Shown here: piece after piece, positions 52,209-61,462 of the stretch
Layout of the letters: every line of letters begins with the position of its first letter
Numbering within the stretch: the stretch's first letter is position 1
Origin: Pseudooceanicola endophyticus
Lineage (GTDB): Bacteria; Pseudomonadota; Alphaproteobacteria; Rhodobacterales; Rhodobacteraceae
Reading direction: 5' to 3'
Assembly (NCBI RefSeq): GCF_018760365.1
Contig: NZ_JAHIAB010000009.1
Location: 62,001 to 126,000 of the forward strand
Length of the DNA: 64,000 nucleotides
Program-made: the position numbers and the translations under genes
Notes under the pieces: generated by a model
Databases searched by the model: none
Told to the model about the DNA's origin: nothing
The model's input: the letters and a program-made list of their open reading frames with translations, nothing else

Positions 52209-52463
52209 GGCGGCTCCTGTCGTCCGGATGGCAGGCCCCGGCCTAGCGCCCTGCCCGGGGCATCGCCAGAACGATTTGCCTGAGCATCGCTTAGACGCGG
52301 GCTTGGTCCTGACGCGGGGTCGCGCAACTGCGGGCTGCACGACAAAGGGGTTTCCTAAGCAGTGCTACATCAAATCATAATTTTCCCGAACCCATCCGCC
52401 GACTAAGCTGATCGGGACAGGGGGTTTGCCCCCGCGTGAAAGATTTCAGGAAAGGGTTGGCTT
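52209..52463. other. Divergent promoter region, M20 deacylase / FMO
   Basis: 255 bp without a gene. An AT-rich patch around 52368-52388 (catcaaatcataatttt) is the likely promoter core for the FMO gene. Several TTAG/CTAA half-sites (around 52290, 52352, 52402) are present but no full TTAG-N7-CTAA box. Confidence 0.4.
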
Positions 52464-53747
52464 ATGCCGGTTGAAACGATCGATACGCTGGTCATCGGCG
52501 CAGGGCAGGCCGGCGTGGCGATGAGCGAGCATCTGGGCCGCAACGGCACGCCGCACATCGTCCTCGAAAAGGACCGGATCGCAGAAAGCTGGCGCACGCG
52601 CCGCTGGGATTCGCTGGTGGCGAACGGTCCCGCCTGGCACGACCGCTTCCCGAACATGGACTTCCCCGAGACCCCCGGTGACGGCTTCCCCCCGAAGGAA
52701 GAGATCGCCGCCTATTTCGAAGCCTATGCCAAGATGGTCGACGCCCCCGTGCGCACCGGCGTCGAGGTGACCGCCGTCGATCCGCTGAAGGGCCGCCCGG
52801 GCTTTCTGGTCACCACCTCTGCCGGCGCCATCGAGGCGAAAAGCGTGGTCGTGGCGACCGGCGCCTTCCAGACCCCGGTGATCCCGCCGATCGTGCCGCA
52901 AACCGCCGGCCTCAGGCAGATGCATTCCTCCGACTACCGCAACCCCGCCGATCTGCCGATGGGCGCGGTGATGGTGGTGGGCGCGGGCTCTTCCGGCGCG
53001 CAGATCGCCGAGGAACTGGGCCGCGCGGGCCGCAAGGTCTACCTCTCGGTCGGGCCGCACGACCGCCCGCCGCGCGCCTACCGGGGCCGCGATTTCGTCT
53101 GGTGGCTGGGCGTGCTGGGCAAATGGGACATGCAGGCCAGCGCGCCGGGCACCGAACATGTCACCATCGCCGTCTCGGGCGCCAATGGCGGCGAAACCAT
53201 GAGCTTCCGCCGCCTGGGCCGCGAGGGCATCACCCTTGTCGGGCGCACCGAAAGCTGCACCGACGGCGTGCTGCGCTTTGCCCCCGACATCGAACGCAAC
53301 ATCCTGCGCGGCGACGACAACTACCTCGCCCTGCTGGACGAGGCCGATGCCTATATCGCCCGCAACGGCCTGGATCTGCCCGAAGAACCCGAAGCGCGCC
53401 AGCTGGGCGAAATGCCCGCCTGCGTCACCGATCCGCTGGAAACGCTGGACCTGAAGGCCGCCGGCGTCGGTACGATCATCTGGGCCACCGGGTTCTCGAA
53501 CGACTATGGCTGGCTGCATGTCGATGCCTTCGACGAGACCGGGCGCCCGAAGCACCAGCGCGGCGTCTCGGCGGAAACCGGGATCTACTTCCTCGGCCTG
53601 CCCTGGCTGTCGGGCCGTGGCTCCAGCTTCATCTGGGGCGTCTGGCACGACGCGCGCTACATCGCCGATCACATCGCGATCCGCGCCGGTTACAACGCCT
53701 ATACCCCCGATGCCCCGGCCGCCGCTCCGGCCGCGCAGAACGCCTGA
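52464..53747 (+). CDS. NAD(P)-binding flavoprotein monooxygenase (FMO/CzcO-like)
   Basis: 427 aa. Two dinucleotide folds: IGAGQAGVAMSEHLGRNG (FAD) and VVGAGSSGAQIAEELGRAG (NADPH), separated by the ATGAFQTPVIPP linker typical of flavin monooxygenases; a WATGFSNDYGWL motif marks the C-terminal FAD closure. Probably oxygenates an N- or S-containing or carbonyl compound. It begins a run with RidA and DUF1028 genes, 24 bp before RidA. Confidence 0.9.
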   Translation: MPVETIDTLVIGAGQAGVAMSEHLGRNGTPHIVLEKDRIAESWRTRRWDSLVANGPAWHDRFPNMDFPETPGDGFPPKEEIAAYFEAYAKMVDAPVRTGVEVTAVDPLKGRPGFLVTTSAGAIEAKSVVVATGAFQTPVIPPIVPQTAGLRQMHSSDYRNPADLPMGAVMVVGAGSSGAQIAEELGRAGRKVYLSVGPHDRPPRAYRGRDFVWWLGVLGKWDMQASAPGTEHVTIAVSGANGGETMSFRRLGREGITLVGRTESCTDGVLRFAPDIERNILRGDDNYLALLDEADAYIARNGLDLPEEPEARQLGEMPACVTDPLETLDLKAAGVGTIIWATGFSNDYGWLHVDAFDETGRPKHQRGVSAETGIYFLGLPWLSGRGSSFIWGVWHDARYIADHIAIRAGYNAYTPDAPAAAPAAQNA

Positions 53748-53771
53748 CCCTCCCTCTCGAAAGCACCGAAG

Positions 53772-54185
53772 ATGGCTCATACCCGCATCCGTCCGTTCAA
53801 CACCAAGGACACCTACCCCGAGCAGAACCTCGACAACGACCTCTGCCAGGCCGTCGTCGCCCGGGGCCGCATGGTCTTCCTGCGCGGCCAGTGCCCGCAA
53901 AACCTCGATGACGCCAAGAACATCGAAAGCCACGACCCCACCGTGCAGGCCCACAAGGTCATGCAGAACATCAAGCAGCTGATGGAAGAGTGCGGCGGCG
54001 GCATGGAACATGTCTGCCGCGTCCAGGTCTTCCTGACCGACGTGCGCCACCGCGAGGCCGTCTACCGCGTGATGGGCGAATACATCAAGGGCGTGCACCC
54101 GGTCTCCACCGGGCTTGTGGTCACCGCGCTCGCCCGTCCCGACTGGCTGGTCGAGATCGAGGCCACCGCCGTCATTCCCGATTGA
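53772..54185 (+). CDS. RidA-family protein
   Basis: 137 aa. Features LCQAVVARGRMVFLRGQCPQ, AHKVMQNIKQLMEECGGGME and PVSTGLVVTALARPDWLVEI. The usual PxRxxxxV substrate arginine is replaced by PVSTGLVV, so it may not be an imine deaminase of the classic type. A strong terminator follows. Paired with the FMO gene, it may process an unstable product. Confidence 0.88.
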   Translation: MAHTRIRPFNTKDTYPEQNLDNDLCQAVVARGRMVFLRGQCPQNLDDAKNIESHDPTVQAHKVMQNIKQLMEECGGGMEHVCRVQVFLTDVRHREAVYRVMGEYIKGVHPVSTGLVVTALARPDWLVEIEATAVIPD

Positions 54186-54210
54186 TCGCGACTCCCCGCG
54201 ATCCCCAACT

Positions 54211-54240
54211 GCCCGGGCGACCCCTCGTCCGGGCCTTTTT
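54211..54240 (+). terminator. Terminator after FMO-RidA genes
   Basis: GCCCGGGCGA (54211-54220), loop CCCC, TCGTCCGGGC (54225-54234), one mismatch, then CTTTTT and a further ACATTTT. A good Rho-independent terminator 26 bp after RidA. Confidence 0.85.
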
Positions 54241-54264
54241 ACATTTTCCTGAACGGAGTCCCGC

Positions 54265-54942
54265 ATGACCTTCTCCATCGTGGCGCGCTGCGCACAGACC
54301 GGCCAGTTCGGCATGGCGATCTCCTCGTCCTCTCCGGCGGTGGCGGCGCGCTGCGCCTTTGCCCGTGCCGGGGTCGGCGCGGCCTCCTCGCAGAACATCA
54401 CCAACCCCGCCCTCGGCCCGATGATGCTGGACGCCATCGCAACCGGCGCAACCGCCCCCGAGGCCGTGGCCCGGGCCCGCGATGCAGACGGCTATGCCGA
54501 TTTCCGCCAGCTGATCGCCATCGACGGCGCAGGCCGCACCGCGATCCATTCCGGCGCCCGCGCCCTGGGCATCTGGACCTCGGCCGAGGGCACCGACTGC
54601 GCCTCGGGCGGCAACCTGCTGGCCAATGACCAGATCCCCGCCACCATGGTGAAGGCCTTCGAGACCGCGACCGGATCGCTGGGCGACCGGCTGATCGCCG
54701 CGATGCAGGCCGGCATGGCCGCCGGTGGCGAAGCCGGTCCGGTGCATTCCGCGGGCCTTCTGGTCGTCGACAAGCAGGCCTGGCCCTATGCCGAGCTGCG
54801 CATCGACTGGCTGGACGACGCCTGCCCGATCGAAGCGCTCGCCCGCGCCTGGGAAGTCTACAGGCCCCAGGCAGACGATTACGTCACCCGCGCGCTGAAC
54901 CCCGGCGACGCCCCCTCCTACGGGGTGCCGGGCGACGAATGA
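54265..54942 (+). CDS. DUF1028-family protein (putative Ntn-type hydrolase)
   Basis: 225 aa. Opens with TFSIVARCAQTGQFGMAISS, then SSPAVAARCAFARAGVGAAS and SQNITNPALGPMMLDAIATG, and NLLANDQIPATMVKAF, all DUF1028-typical. The family is functionally uncharacterised and often sits beside M20/M24 peptidases and RidA genes, as here. It lies between a terminator and a second hairpin, so it may have its own promoter or depend on read-through. Confidence 0.85.
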   Translation: MTFSIVARCAQTGQFGMAISSSSPAVAARCAFARAGVGAASSQNITNPALGPMMLDAIATGATAPEAVARARDADGYADFRQLIAIDGAGRTAIHSGARALGIWTSAEGTDCASGGNLLANDQIPATMVKAFETATGSLGDRLIAAMQAGMAAGGEAGPVHSAGLLVVDKQAWPYAELRIDWLDDACPIEALARAWEVYRPQADDYVTRALNPGDAPSYGVPGDE

Positions 54943-54968
54943 ACCGGGCATCGCGATTGCCTGCACCC

Positions 54969-54994
54969 TGTGGCGGGGCTACAACCCCGCCACA
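54969..54994 (+). terminator. Hairpin after DUF1028 gene
   Basis: TGTGGCGGGG (54969-54978), 6-nt loop, CCCCGCCACA (54985-54994), perfect 10-bp stem, no T-run. Separates DUF1028 from the LysR gene. Confidence 0.55.
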
Positions 54995-55012
54995 CACAGA
55001 CCGGAGCCGCAC

Positions 55013-55939
55013 ATGCCCCTGAGGTTCACGCTCAGACAGCTGGAATATTTCGTCGCCGTCTGCGAATGCGGCTCCATCGCGCTGGCCGCGCAGAAGGTGA
55101 ACGTGTCTTCGCCGACGATCTCGGCGGCCATCGGTCAGCTGGAGGCCGAGTTCGGCCTGCAGCTTTTCGTGCGCCGCCATGCCCAGGGCCTCTCGCTCAG
55201 CCAGGTGGGGGAACGCTTTCTGGTCGGCGCCCGAGAGGCCCTCGACAAGGCCCGCGCCATCACCGAGCTGGCCAATGACATCGCCGGCAACGTGCGCGGC
55301 AACTTCCGCGTCGGCTGCCTGCTGACCTTCGCGCAGATCATGCTGCCCAAGCTGCGCCGCGGCTTCGTCGACATGTATCCCGAAGTGACCTTCTTCCAGT
55401 ACGAACGCGACCAGTCCGAACTGTTCGAGGATCTGCGCGCCGCGCGCATCGACGTGGCGCTGACCTACGACCTGAACGTGCCCGCCGATTTCCACTTCCT
55501 GCCGCTGATCGACCTGCCCCCCTTCGCCCTGCTGAGCGAGACGCATCCGCTCTCCAACAACAAGGTCGTCACCCCCGCCGAGCTGGCGGAATTCCCGATG
55601 GTGCTGCTCGATCTGCCGATGAGTTCGGAATATTTCCTGTCGCTGCTCACCGATGCGGGCGTCACCCCCAACATCGTCGAGCGCACCCGCGACATCGCGG
55701 TCATGCGCTCCCTCGTGGCCAATGATTTCGGCTATTCCATCGCCAATATCAAGCCGCTCAGCGACCGGGCGCCCGATGGCGGGCGGCTGCGCTACGTGCC
55801 GCTGGCCGCCCCGGTGCGGGCGCTGCGGCTGGGGCTGATGATGACCGCCGGGGCCGAAACCTCGCGCAACGTGGCGGCCTTCGTCGCCCATGTGCAGCAC
55901 CAGGTCACCCCCGATACCGCCTTCGCCTATCAGGCATGA
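55013..55939 (+). CDS. LysR-type transcriptional regulator
   Basis: 308 aa. HTH: FTLRQLEYFVAVCECGSIAL, AAQKVNVSSPTISAAIGQLE, a variant in which the usual PAVS is SPTISAAI. The effector domain includes FRVGCLLTFAQIMLPKLRRG and RIDVALTYDLNVPADFHFLP. Likely regulator of the surrounding oxygenase genes; TTAG-N7-CTAA boxes lie upstream of the LLM gene and in the aldolase/Rieske region. Assignment of those boxes to this protein is inference. Confidence 0.88.
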   Translation: MPLRFTLRQLEYFVAVCECGSIALAAQKVNVSSPTISAAIGQLEAEFGLQLFVRRHAQGLSLSQVGERFLVGAREALDKARAITELANDIAGNVRGNFRVGCLLTFAQIMLPKLRRGFVDMYPEVTFFQYERDQSELFEDLRAARIDVALTYDLNVPADFHFLPLIDLPPFALLSETHPLSNNKVVTPAELAEFPMVLLDLPMSSEYFLSLLTDAGVTPNIVERTRDIAVMRSLVANDFGYSIANIKPLSDRAPDGGRLRYVPLAAPVRALRLGLMMTAGAETSRNVAAFVAHVQHQVTPDTAFAYQA

Positions 55940-55969
55940 CCACGTGACCCGGGACCCCGGGTCACGTGG
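55940..55969. terminator. Bidirectional terminator between LysR and aldolase genes
   Basis: CCACGTGACCCGG (55940-55952), loop GACC, CCGGGTCACGTGG (55957-55969), perfect 13-bp stem exactly between convergent stops. No T-run. Confidence 0.7.
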
Positions 55970-55978
55970 GAAAGGACC

Positions 55979-56722
55979 TCAGTCCTTGTAGTCGGGGCAT
56001 TCCTTGTCGAGGATCAGCTTCATCTCCTCGAAATGGCGGATCGAGAAATCGGCGATGCCTTCCCAGTCCTGCGCGGTCTGCTCGGCGGCCTCGGCCGAGA
56101 GATGCTTCAGCGGACGGCCCGTCGCCATCGCCGCCACGACGATCTGCGCGGCGCGCTCGAAGGTATAGATGTCGTCCCAGGCCTCGCCCATGGTGGCGGC
56201 GGTGACCATGACGCCGTGGTTGCCCATCAGCAGGCGCGAATGGTTGCCCAGAAGACCGGCAAGCCGGCGGCCTTCCTCGTCCGAATTCGCCATGCCGCCG
56301 TAATGGGTATCGACCGCGACGCGGTTGTAGTAGCGGGCCGAGTTCTGGTCGATCGCCGGCATTTCCGGCGGCTCGACCGAGGCCAGCGCGGTGGTGGCGA
56401 CCGGGTGCAGGTGCATGATCACCCGCGCGGCCGGGCACAGGCTGTGGACCTGGCCGTGAATCACCCGGGCGGTGGTGTCCAGGTCATCGCGCTTCGCCGT
56501 CGCCTCGGGGTCGTTCATGTCCACCAGGATCAGGTCCGACGCCCGCACCCGGGCGAAATGCATCCATTTCGGGTTGATCAGGAAGCGTTTGCCATCGGCG
56601 CTCAGCGCCACGGAATAGTGGTTGGCCACCGCCTCGTGCATGTTGGCGCGCGCCGTCATCCGCAGCGCCGCCGCAAGGTCGATCCGCGCCTGGCCCTCGT
56701 CGAGCACGTCTTGATCCAGCAT
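55979..56722 (-). CDS. Class II aldolase/adducin-family protein
   Basis: 247 aa. Zinc-site motif VIMHLHPVATTALASVEPPE (HxH), NHYSVALSADGKRFLINPKW, and HSRLLMGNHGVMVTAATMGE with the third His. Fold as in fuculose-phosphate aldolase, but many members are decarboxylases or act on unphosphorylated ketols. The start at 56722 follows an AAGGAAGG region. Divergent from the Rieske oxygenase gene, so it may cleave its product. Confidence 0.87.
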   Translation of the reverse strand: MLDQDVLDEGQARIDLAAALRMTARANMHEAVANHYSVALSADGKRFLINPKWMHFARVRASDLILVDMNDPEATAKRDDLDTTARVIHGQVHSLCPAARVIMHLHPVATTALASVEPPEMPAIDQNSARYYNRVAVDTHYGGMANSDEEGRRLAGLLGNHSRLLMGNHGVMVTAATMGEAWDDIYTFERAAQIVVAAMATGRPLKHLSAEAAEQTAQDWEGIADFSIRHFEEMKLILDKECPDYKD

Positions 56723-56830
56723 CCTAGGTCCTTCCTTCTGGCCGCCCGCAAGAGGCGCGGGCCGCAATATGTCCGCCCCAGACTGCGACCCGGACGGGTT
56801 AGGGTAAATAACAAAGTATCGCAGCTTTGA

Positions 56831-56845
56831 TTAGCCCGGGACTAA
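56831..56845. promoter_or_regulatory. LysR-type box between aldolase and Rieske genes
   Basis: TTAG-CCCGGGA-CTAA, T-N11-A spacing, in the 269-bp divergent region. GGTTAG half-sites also occur at 56797-56802 and 56894-56899. Core shared with 51039-51053. Confidence 0.55.
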
Positions 56846-56991
56846 GGATTACATCCTGAGCGGTGTCAGCTTTGCCGAACCCAGGTGCCCTCTGGTTAGC
56901 CCTGTCCTTCGCCCTGCTGAGAGAGAAGATACTTTCTTCCGGCCGTTCCGCGGCGCAGAATTGACCCAGCAAGACAGGGAACACAACCACG

Positions 56992-58119
56992 ATGACAGCG
57001 CATTCCTCACCCGTGGCCGAGCTGGCAAAGACCATGTCCGCCCCCTTCGAGCAGGCTCAGGCCATGCCCGTCTCGGTCTATACCGATCCCGCCTTCCTTG
57101 CCGAGGAGCAGGAGAAGATCTTTGCCAAAAGCTGGATCTGCGCCGGTCGTGCCGACGGGCTGAAGAACCCCGGCGATTACCTGACCATGGAAATCTCGGG
57201 CGAGCCGGTGATCGTGCTGCGCGACCGCGACGGCCAGCTGCGCGCGCTGTCCAACGTCTGCCGCCACCGCATGTCCACGCTGCTGGAAGGGCGCGGCACC
57301 ACGCGCGCCATCGTCTGCCCCTACCACGCCTGGACCTATTCGCTGGACGGCACCCTGCGCGGCGCCCCCGCGATGGAGCTGAACGGATCCTTCTGCAAGG
57401 AGCACATCGCGCTGCCGCAGATCCGCTGCGTCGACTGGCAGGGCTGGATCATGGTCACGCTGGATGCCGACCTGCCCGAACCCGCCGAGGCCCTGAAAGA
57501 GGTCGACGATCTGGTCGGCTACCTCGACATGTCGCGCTACCAGGAACTGTTCCGCGAAGAGCACCGCTGGAACACCAACTGGAAGATCCTGGCCGAGAAC
57601 TTCATGGAAAGCTACCACCTGCCGGTCTGCCACGCAGGCACCATCGGCGGGGCGTCGAAACTGAAGGACATGGTCTGCCCGGAAGGCTTCGAAAGCTTCA
57701 ACTACCACCACATCCTGAAGGATGAGCGCGTGCCGCTGGCCCTCGCCCACCCGTCCAACACCACGCTGGAAGGCGACGATCGCAAGCGCACCTGGCTGCT
57801 GGCGATCTACCCCTCGCTGCTGATCACCCTGACGCCGGGCTACTTCTGGTATCTCTCGCTGATGCCCGACGGCCCGGACCACGTGAAGATCCTCTACGGC
57901 GGCGGCCTGTCCCCGGAATTCATGGAAGACCCGAAGGCGCCCGAATATTTCGACGCGCTGAAGGCGCTGCTCGACCATGTCAACGAAGAGGACAAGGGCT
58001 GCACCGAGAAGGTCTGGAAGGGCATGCAGAGCAAGTTCGCCGCCCCCGGCGCGCTCTCGCATCTGGAACGTCCGAACTACGAATTCGCCCGCTGGATCCT
58101 GGACAAGGTCCAGGCCTGA
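56992..58119 (+). CDS. Orphan Rieske non-heme iron oxygenase alpha subunit
   Basis: 375 aa. The Rieske cluster is NVCRHRMSTLLEGRG with CPYHAWTYSLDG; the mononuclear iron region is NWKILAENFMESYHLPVCHA. Length and sequence are closer to single-subunit oxygenases acting on quaternary amines or aliphatic N-compounds (CntA, GbcA, stachydrine demethylase) than to benzoate-type enzymes. No beta subunit or reductase gene is adjacent, so electrons must come from elsewhere. Function is inferred only at family level. Confidence 0.88.
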   Translation: MTAHSSPVAELAKTMSAPFEQAQAMPVSVYTDPAFLAEEQEKIFAKSWICAGRADGLKNPGDYLTMEISGEPVIVLRDRDGQLRALSNVCRHRMSTLLEGRGTTRAIVCPYHAWTYSLDGTLRGAPAMELNGSFCKEHIALPQIRCVDWQGWIMVTLDADLPEPAEALKEVDDLVGYLDMSRYQELFREEHRWNTNWKILAENFMESYHLPVCHAGTIGGASKLKDMVCPEGFESFNYHHILKDERVPLALAHPSNTTLEGDDRKRTWLLAIYPSLLITLTPGYFWYLSLMPDGPDHVKILYGGGLSPEFMEDPKAPEYFDALKALLDHVNEEDKGCTEKVWKGMQSKFAAPGALSHLERPNYEFARWILDKVQA

Positions 58120-58171
58120 GGTCGATCACCTGCCGGGAAGGTTTCATTCCCTGCCTCCGACCCGGCACGGG

Positions 58172-58201
58172 AAGGGCCGCGACAGCACTGTCGCGGCCCT
58201 T
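58172..58201 (+). terminator. Terminator of the Rieske gene
   Basis: AAGGGCCGCGACAG (58172-58185) and CTGTCGCGGCCCTT (58188-58201), 13 usable base pairs, then TCTGTTT. Strong Rho-independent terminator. Confidence 0.85.
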
Positions 58202-58251
58202 TCTGTTTGCCGCCCCCCGACGCCCCTCCGATGCCCCGTCCGGATGCGAAA

Positions 58252-58280
58252 AGGGCCGCGGCGGGTGACGCCACGGCCCT
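58252..58280 (-). terminator. Terminator of the sulfatase operon
   Basis: AGGGCCGCGGCG (58252-58263), 5-nt loop, CGCCACGGCCCT (58269-58280), one mismatch. On the minus strand it is followed by TTTTCGC, 25 bp after the sulfatase stop. Confidence 0.75.
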
Positions 58281-58305
58281 GACGGACTGCCTGTTTTCCG
58301 GGCGC

Positions 58306-59745
58306 TCAGCCCTTGGGCGGCGGGGTCGCCCCCACGGCGCCGACCTTCATCGCGGCCTCGCGCCCGCCGTAGCTGGCGATCAGCGCATCCTGATCCTCGA
58401 AGGCCATGGCATCGACCTCGGCGGGATTGCAGATCGCGTGCAGCGCCGCGTAAAGCTCGGCCCGCTTGGCCATGCAGGCGGGATCTGCGGCGCGGTTCAC
58501 CGTCTCGCCCGGGTCGCTTTGCAGATCGAACATCTCGGGCGGGAAACCCTGGTAGTGGATCAGCTTCCAGCTGCCCTTGCGCAGCATGTAGCCGCCCGAA
58601 ACCGCCCCCACCGCATGGTATTCGCTGAACACCACGCGTTCGGGATCCTCCAGCTCGGCGATCAGATCATAAAGCGAGCGTCCGGGCCGCGTGCCCTCCA
58701 GCGTCGCCCCGAAATGATCGAGGATGGTTTCCGAGATATCCAGAAGCGTCGCCGGGGTCCGGCACAGGGCGCCCTGCGGCAGGCCGGGACCGGCGACGAT
58801 CAGCGGAACGGCGGCGCTTTCCTGGTAGAAGTTGCCCTTGCCCCAAAGCCCCCGCGTGCCAACATTGTCGCCGTGATCGCTGCTGTAGATCACCGTCGTC
58901 GTCTCCGAGAGGCCCGCCGCCTCCAGCGCATCGAGGATCCGGCCCACGTTGTGATCCAGATAGCTGCACAGCGCATAGTAGACCCGGCGCGCCATCTGGC
59001 GTTCGGCCTCGTCGACCATGCCGTCATCGCCGACGAAGGCCTGATCATGCAGCGCCACCCATGGGTGCTTTTCATAGCCATCGCGGGGATGCAGGCGCAG
59101 CGGCGGCAGGCAGCCCTCGGGGTAGAGGTCCAGGAAGGCCTGCGGCACCACCAGCGGGAAATGCGGCGCCACCAGACCCACGTAAAGGCACCAGGGATCG
59201 CGGCCCCCGGCGGCATCGGACAGCCAGGCGCAGGTCCTGTCGGTGACGGCGGCGTCATATTGCGTATAGGGGCTGTCGCCCGGGCCGATGTAATCGCCCA
59301 GCATCCGGGTGCTGCGCTGGCAGACCCGCTCATCCTCGCGGCGCAGCGATCCGTAGACCATGCCATGCCCGCCCGCGACATGCATCGGCAGGGTCTGGCG
59401 GTCAAAGCCGGTGTCGTCCTCGCTGTTACGGTAGTGCAGCTTGCCGATGGATTCGACGCGGATGCCGGAATCCTGAAGCCCATGGCCCCAGCCGCGCGGC
59501 TGCCCCTTGTAGGGCATCGCATTGTCCCACAGGCGGATGTCATGCACCCGTCGCCCGGTTGCGAAGGCGGCCCGCGCCGGCACGCAGATCGGCGAGGGCG
59601 TATAGGCATCCGTAAAGCGCACCCCCCGCGCCGCCAGCCGGTCGAGATTGGGGGTATGCACCGTCACGTCGGAGGCCGCGATCCCAAGGGCCGTCGCGGC
59701 ATGTTCATCCGACAGGATCACCAGAAGGTTTCCGGCTCTGCTCAT
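58306..59745 (-). CDS. Type I sulfatase
   Basis: 479 aa. The formylglycine site is PICVPARAAFATGR (C-x-P-x-R), following HTPNLDRLAARGVRFTDAYT. N-terminal NLLVILSDEHAATALG has the metal aspartate-type motif; VIYSSDHGDNVGTRGLWGKG supplies the second metal Asp-His. No signal peptide is evident, so it should act in the cytoplasm on an imported sulfate ester, like choline sulfatase. Start at 59745 has AAAGGAAG upstream. A formylglycine-generating enzyme is not encoded in the window. Last gene of the ABC operon. Confidence 0.9.
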   Translation of the reverse strand: MSRAGNLLVILSDEHAATALGIAASDVTVHTPNLDRLAARGVRFTDAYTPSPICVPARAAFATGRRVHDIRLWDNAMPYKGQPRGWGHGLQDSGIRVESIGKLHYRNSEDDTGFDRQTLPMHVAGGHGMVYGSLRREDERVCQRSTRMLGDYIGPGDSPYTQYDAAVTDRTCAWLSDAAGGRDPWCLYVGLVAPHFPLVVPQAFLDLYPEGCLPPLRLHPRDGYEKHPWVALHDQAFVGDDGMVDEAERQMARRVYYALCSYLDHNVGRILDALEAAGLSETTTVIYSSDHGDNVGTRGLWGKGNFYQESAAVPLIVAGPGLPQGALCRTPATLLDISETILDHFGATLEGTRPGRSLYDLIAELEDPERVVFSEYHAVGAVSGGYMLRKGSWKLIHYQGFPPEMFDLQSDPGETVNRAADPACMAKRAELYAALHAICNPAEVDAMAFEDQDALIASYGGREAAMKVGAVGATPPPKG

Positions 59746-59792
59746 GGGTCTTCCTTTCAGGCGTCGCGGCAGGGGCACCCCCCTGCCCCGCC

Positions 59793-61418
59793 TCAGCCGC
59801 GCGCCGAGGCGAAATCGGGGCGCACCCGGGTGATCCAGTCCGGATCCATCTCGGGGGCGGCCTCGACCAGTTGGCGGGTATAGGGTTCGCTCGGATGGTC
59901 CAGAACCTCGGCCACGGTGCCGCGGTTGACCACCGCGCCCTGGCGCATGACGATCACGGTATCGGCGATCTCGCGCACGGTGGCCATGTCGTGGGTGATG
60001 AAGATCATCGACAGGCCCAGCTCTTCCTTCAGCTTGCGCAGGATGCGCAGCACCCCCGCCGCCACCAGCTGGTCCAGCGCCGAGGTCACCTCGTCGCAGA
60101 TCAACAGCTCGGGTTCGGCGGCCAGGGCACGGGCAATCGCCACGCGCTGCTTCTCGCCGCCCGACAGCTGGTGCGGCAGCCGGCTGACATAGCTTTCCGG
60201 CAGTTCCAGCATGCTCAGAAGTTCCGCCACCCGGTCGCGCTGCGCCTGACCCTTCAGGCCGCGGAACAGTTGCAGCGGACGGCCGATGATCGTGCCGATG
60301 CTCTGGGCGCCGTTCAGCGACAGATCGGGCAGCTGGTGCACCAGCTGGATGCGCCGCAGCACCTCTCCGCGCCGGTTTTCCAGCTTCGGCAGCAGCTGCT
60401 GGCCGTCAAACACCATCGCCCCGTCCGAGGGCGGCAGCAGACCCACGACCGAGCGCGTCAGCGTCGACTTGCCCGAGCCGCTCTCGCCCACGATGGCGAC
60501 CGTTTCGCCGCGATGGACATGGACGGTGACGTCCTTCAGCACGGTCTTCCCGCCCGAGGCATAGCTGGCCGTCAGATTGTCGAGGCGCAGCAGCGCGCGT
60601 TCGCCCTTCGGGGCCTCGAATTCAGGGCCGCGTTCGCTGGCCACGCCCTTGAGCAGCGCGCGGGTATAGTCTTCGGCGGGCGCCGACAGCATCTGCCGGG
60701 TCGGCGCGCTTTCCACCACCGCGCCATGGCGCATCACCATGATCCGGTCAGAGATCTGCGCGACCAGCGCCAGATCGTGGGTGATATACAGCGCCGCCGC
60801 CCCCGAGCGCGTCAGCGCCCGTTTCACGCAGCCCAGCACGTCCAGCTGGGTGGTCACGTCCAGCGCCGTGGTCGGTTCGTCGAAGATCAGCAGGTCCGGA
60901 TCGGTGGCCATCGCCATGGCGATCATCGCCCGCTGAAGCTGCCCGCCGGAAAGCTGGTGCGGATAGCGCCCGCCGATGCTTTCGGGATCGGGCAGGCCCA
61001 GCTCTGCGTAAAGGTCGGCGGCCTTGCGCGCGATGTCGCGCTTCTTCATCGGGCTGCGCATCCGCAGCACCTCGGCGAACTGGTCGCCGATGGTATGGGC
61101 CGGGTTGAAATGGCTGGCGGCGGACTGGGCCACATAGGCCACCCGCATCCCGCGCATCTTCTCGACCTGGGCGGTCGGGGCGCTCAGCATCTCGACGCCG
61201 TCCAGATGCACCGTCCCCCCCGAGAACCGCCCCCCCTTGCGCACGTAGCCAAGCGCGGCCAGGCCGATGGTGGACTTGCCGGCGCCGCTTTCGCCGATCA
61301 CGCCCAGGATCTCTCCGCGGTGCAGATCAAGCGAGACACCGTGCAGGATCTCGGACCAGGCGCCGTCCTTCTCGACCTCGATGCGCAGGCCGTCGATCTT
61401 CAGAAGCGGTTGGGTCAT
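59793..61418 (-). CDS. Fused double ABC ATPase (DppD-DppF type)
   Basis: 541 aa holding two complete domains. Domain 1: [50 protein letters not shown]. Domain 2: [49 protein letters not shown]. Unlike the fusion at 3852, all key residues are present in both halves. The start at 61418 has GGAG 7 nt upstream; ATG 61466, overlapping the permease stop by 4 bp, is the alternative. Confidence 0.9.
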   Translation of the reverse strand: MTQPLLKIDGLRIEVEKDGAWSEILHGVSLDLHRGEILGVIGESGAGKSTIGLAALGYVRKGGRFSGGTVHLDGVEMLSAPTAQVEKMRGMRVAYVAQSAASHFNPAHTIGDQFAEVLRMRSPMKKRDIARKAADLYAELGLPDPESIGGRYPHQLSGGQLQRAMIAMAMATDPDLLIFDEPTTALDVTTQLDVLGCVKRALTRSGAAALYITHDLALVAQISDRIMVMRHGAVVESAPTRQMLSAPAEDYTRALLKGVASERGPEFEAPKGERALLRLDNLTASYASGGKTVLKDVTVHVHRGETVAIVGESGSGKSTLTRSVVGLLPPSDGAMVFDGQQLLPKLENRRGEVLRRIQLVHQLPDLSLNGAQSIGTIIGRPLQLFRGLKGQAQRDRVAELLSMLELPESYVSRLPHQLSGGEKQRVAIARALAAEPELLICDEVTSALDQLVAAGVLRILRKLKEELGLSMIFITHDMATVREIADTVIVMRQGAVVNRGTVAEVLDHPSEPYTRQLVEAAPEMDPDWITRVRPDFASARG

Positions 61419-61462
61419 GGCAGGGCTCCGGCGCGTCAGGTCGTTGGGATTGCTCATCAGGC

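Noticed and set aside
52270-52420. A full TTAG-N7-CTAA box before the FMO gene
   Set aside because: Only isolated TTAG and CTAA half-sites occur, with wrong spacing.
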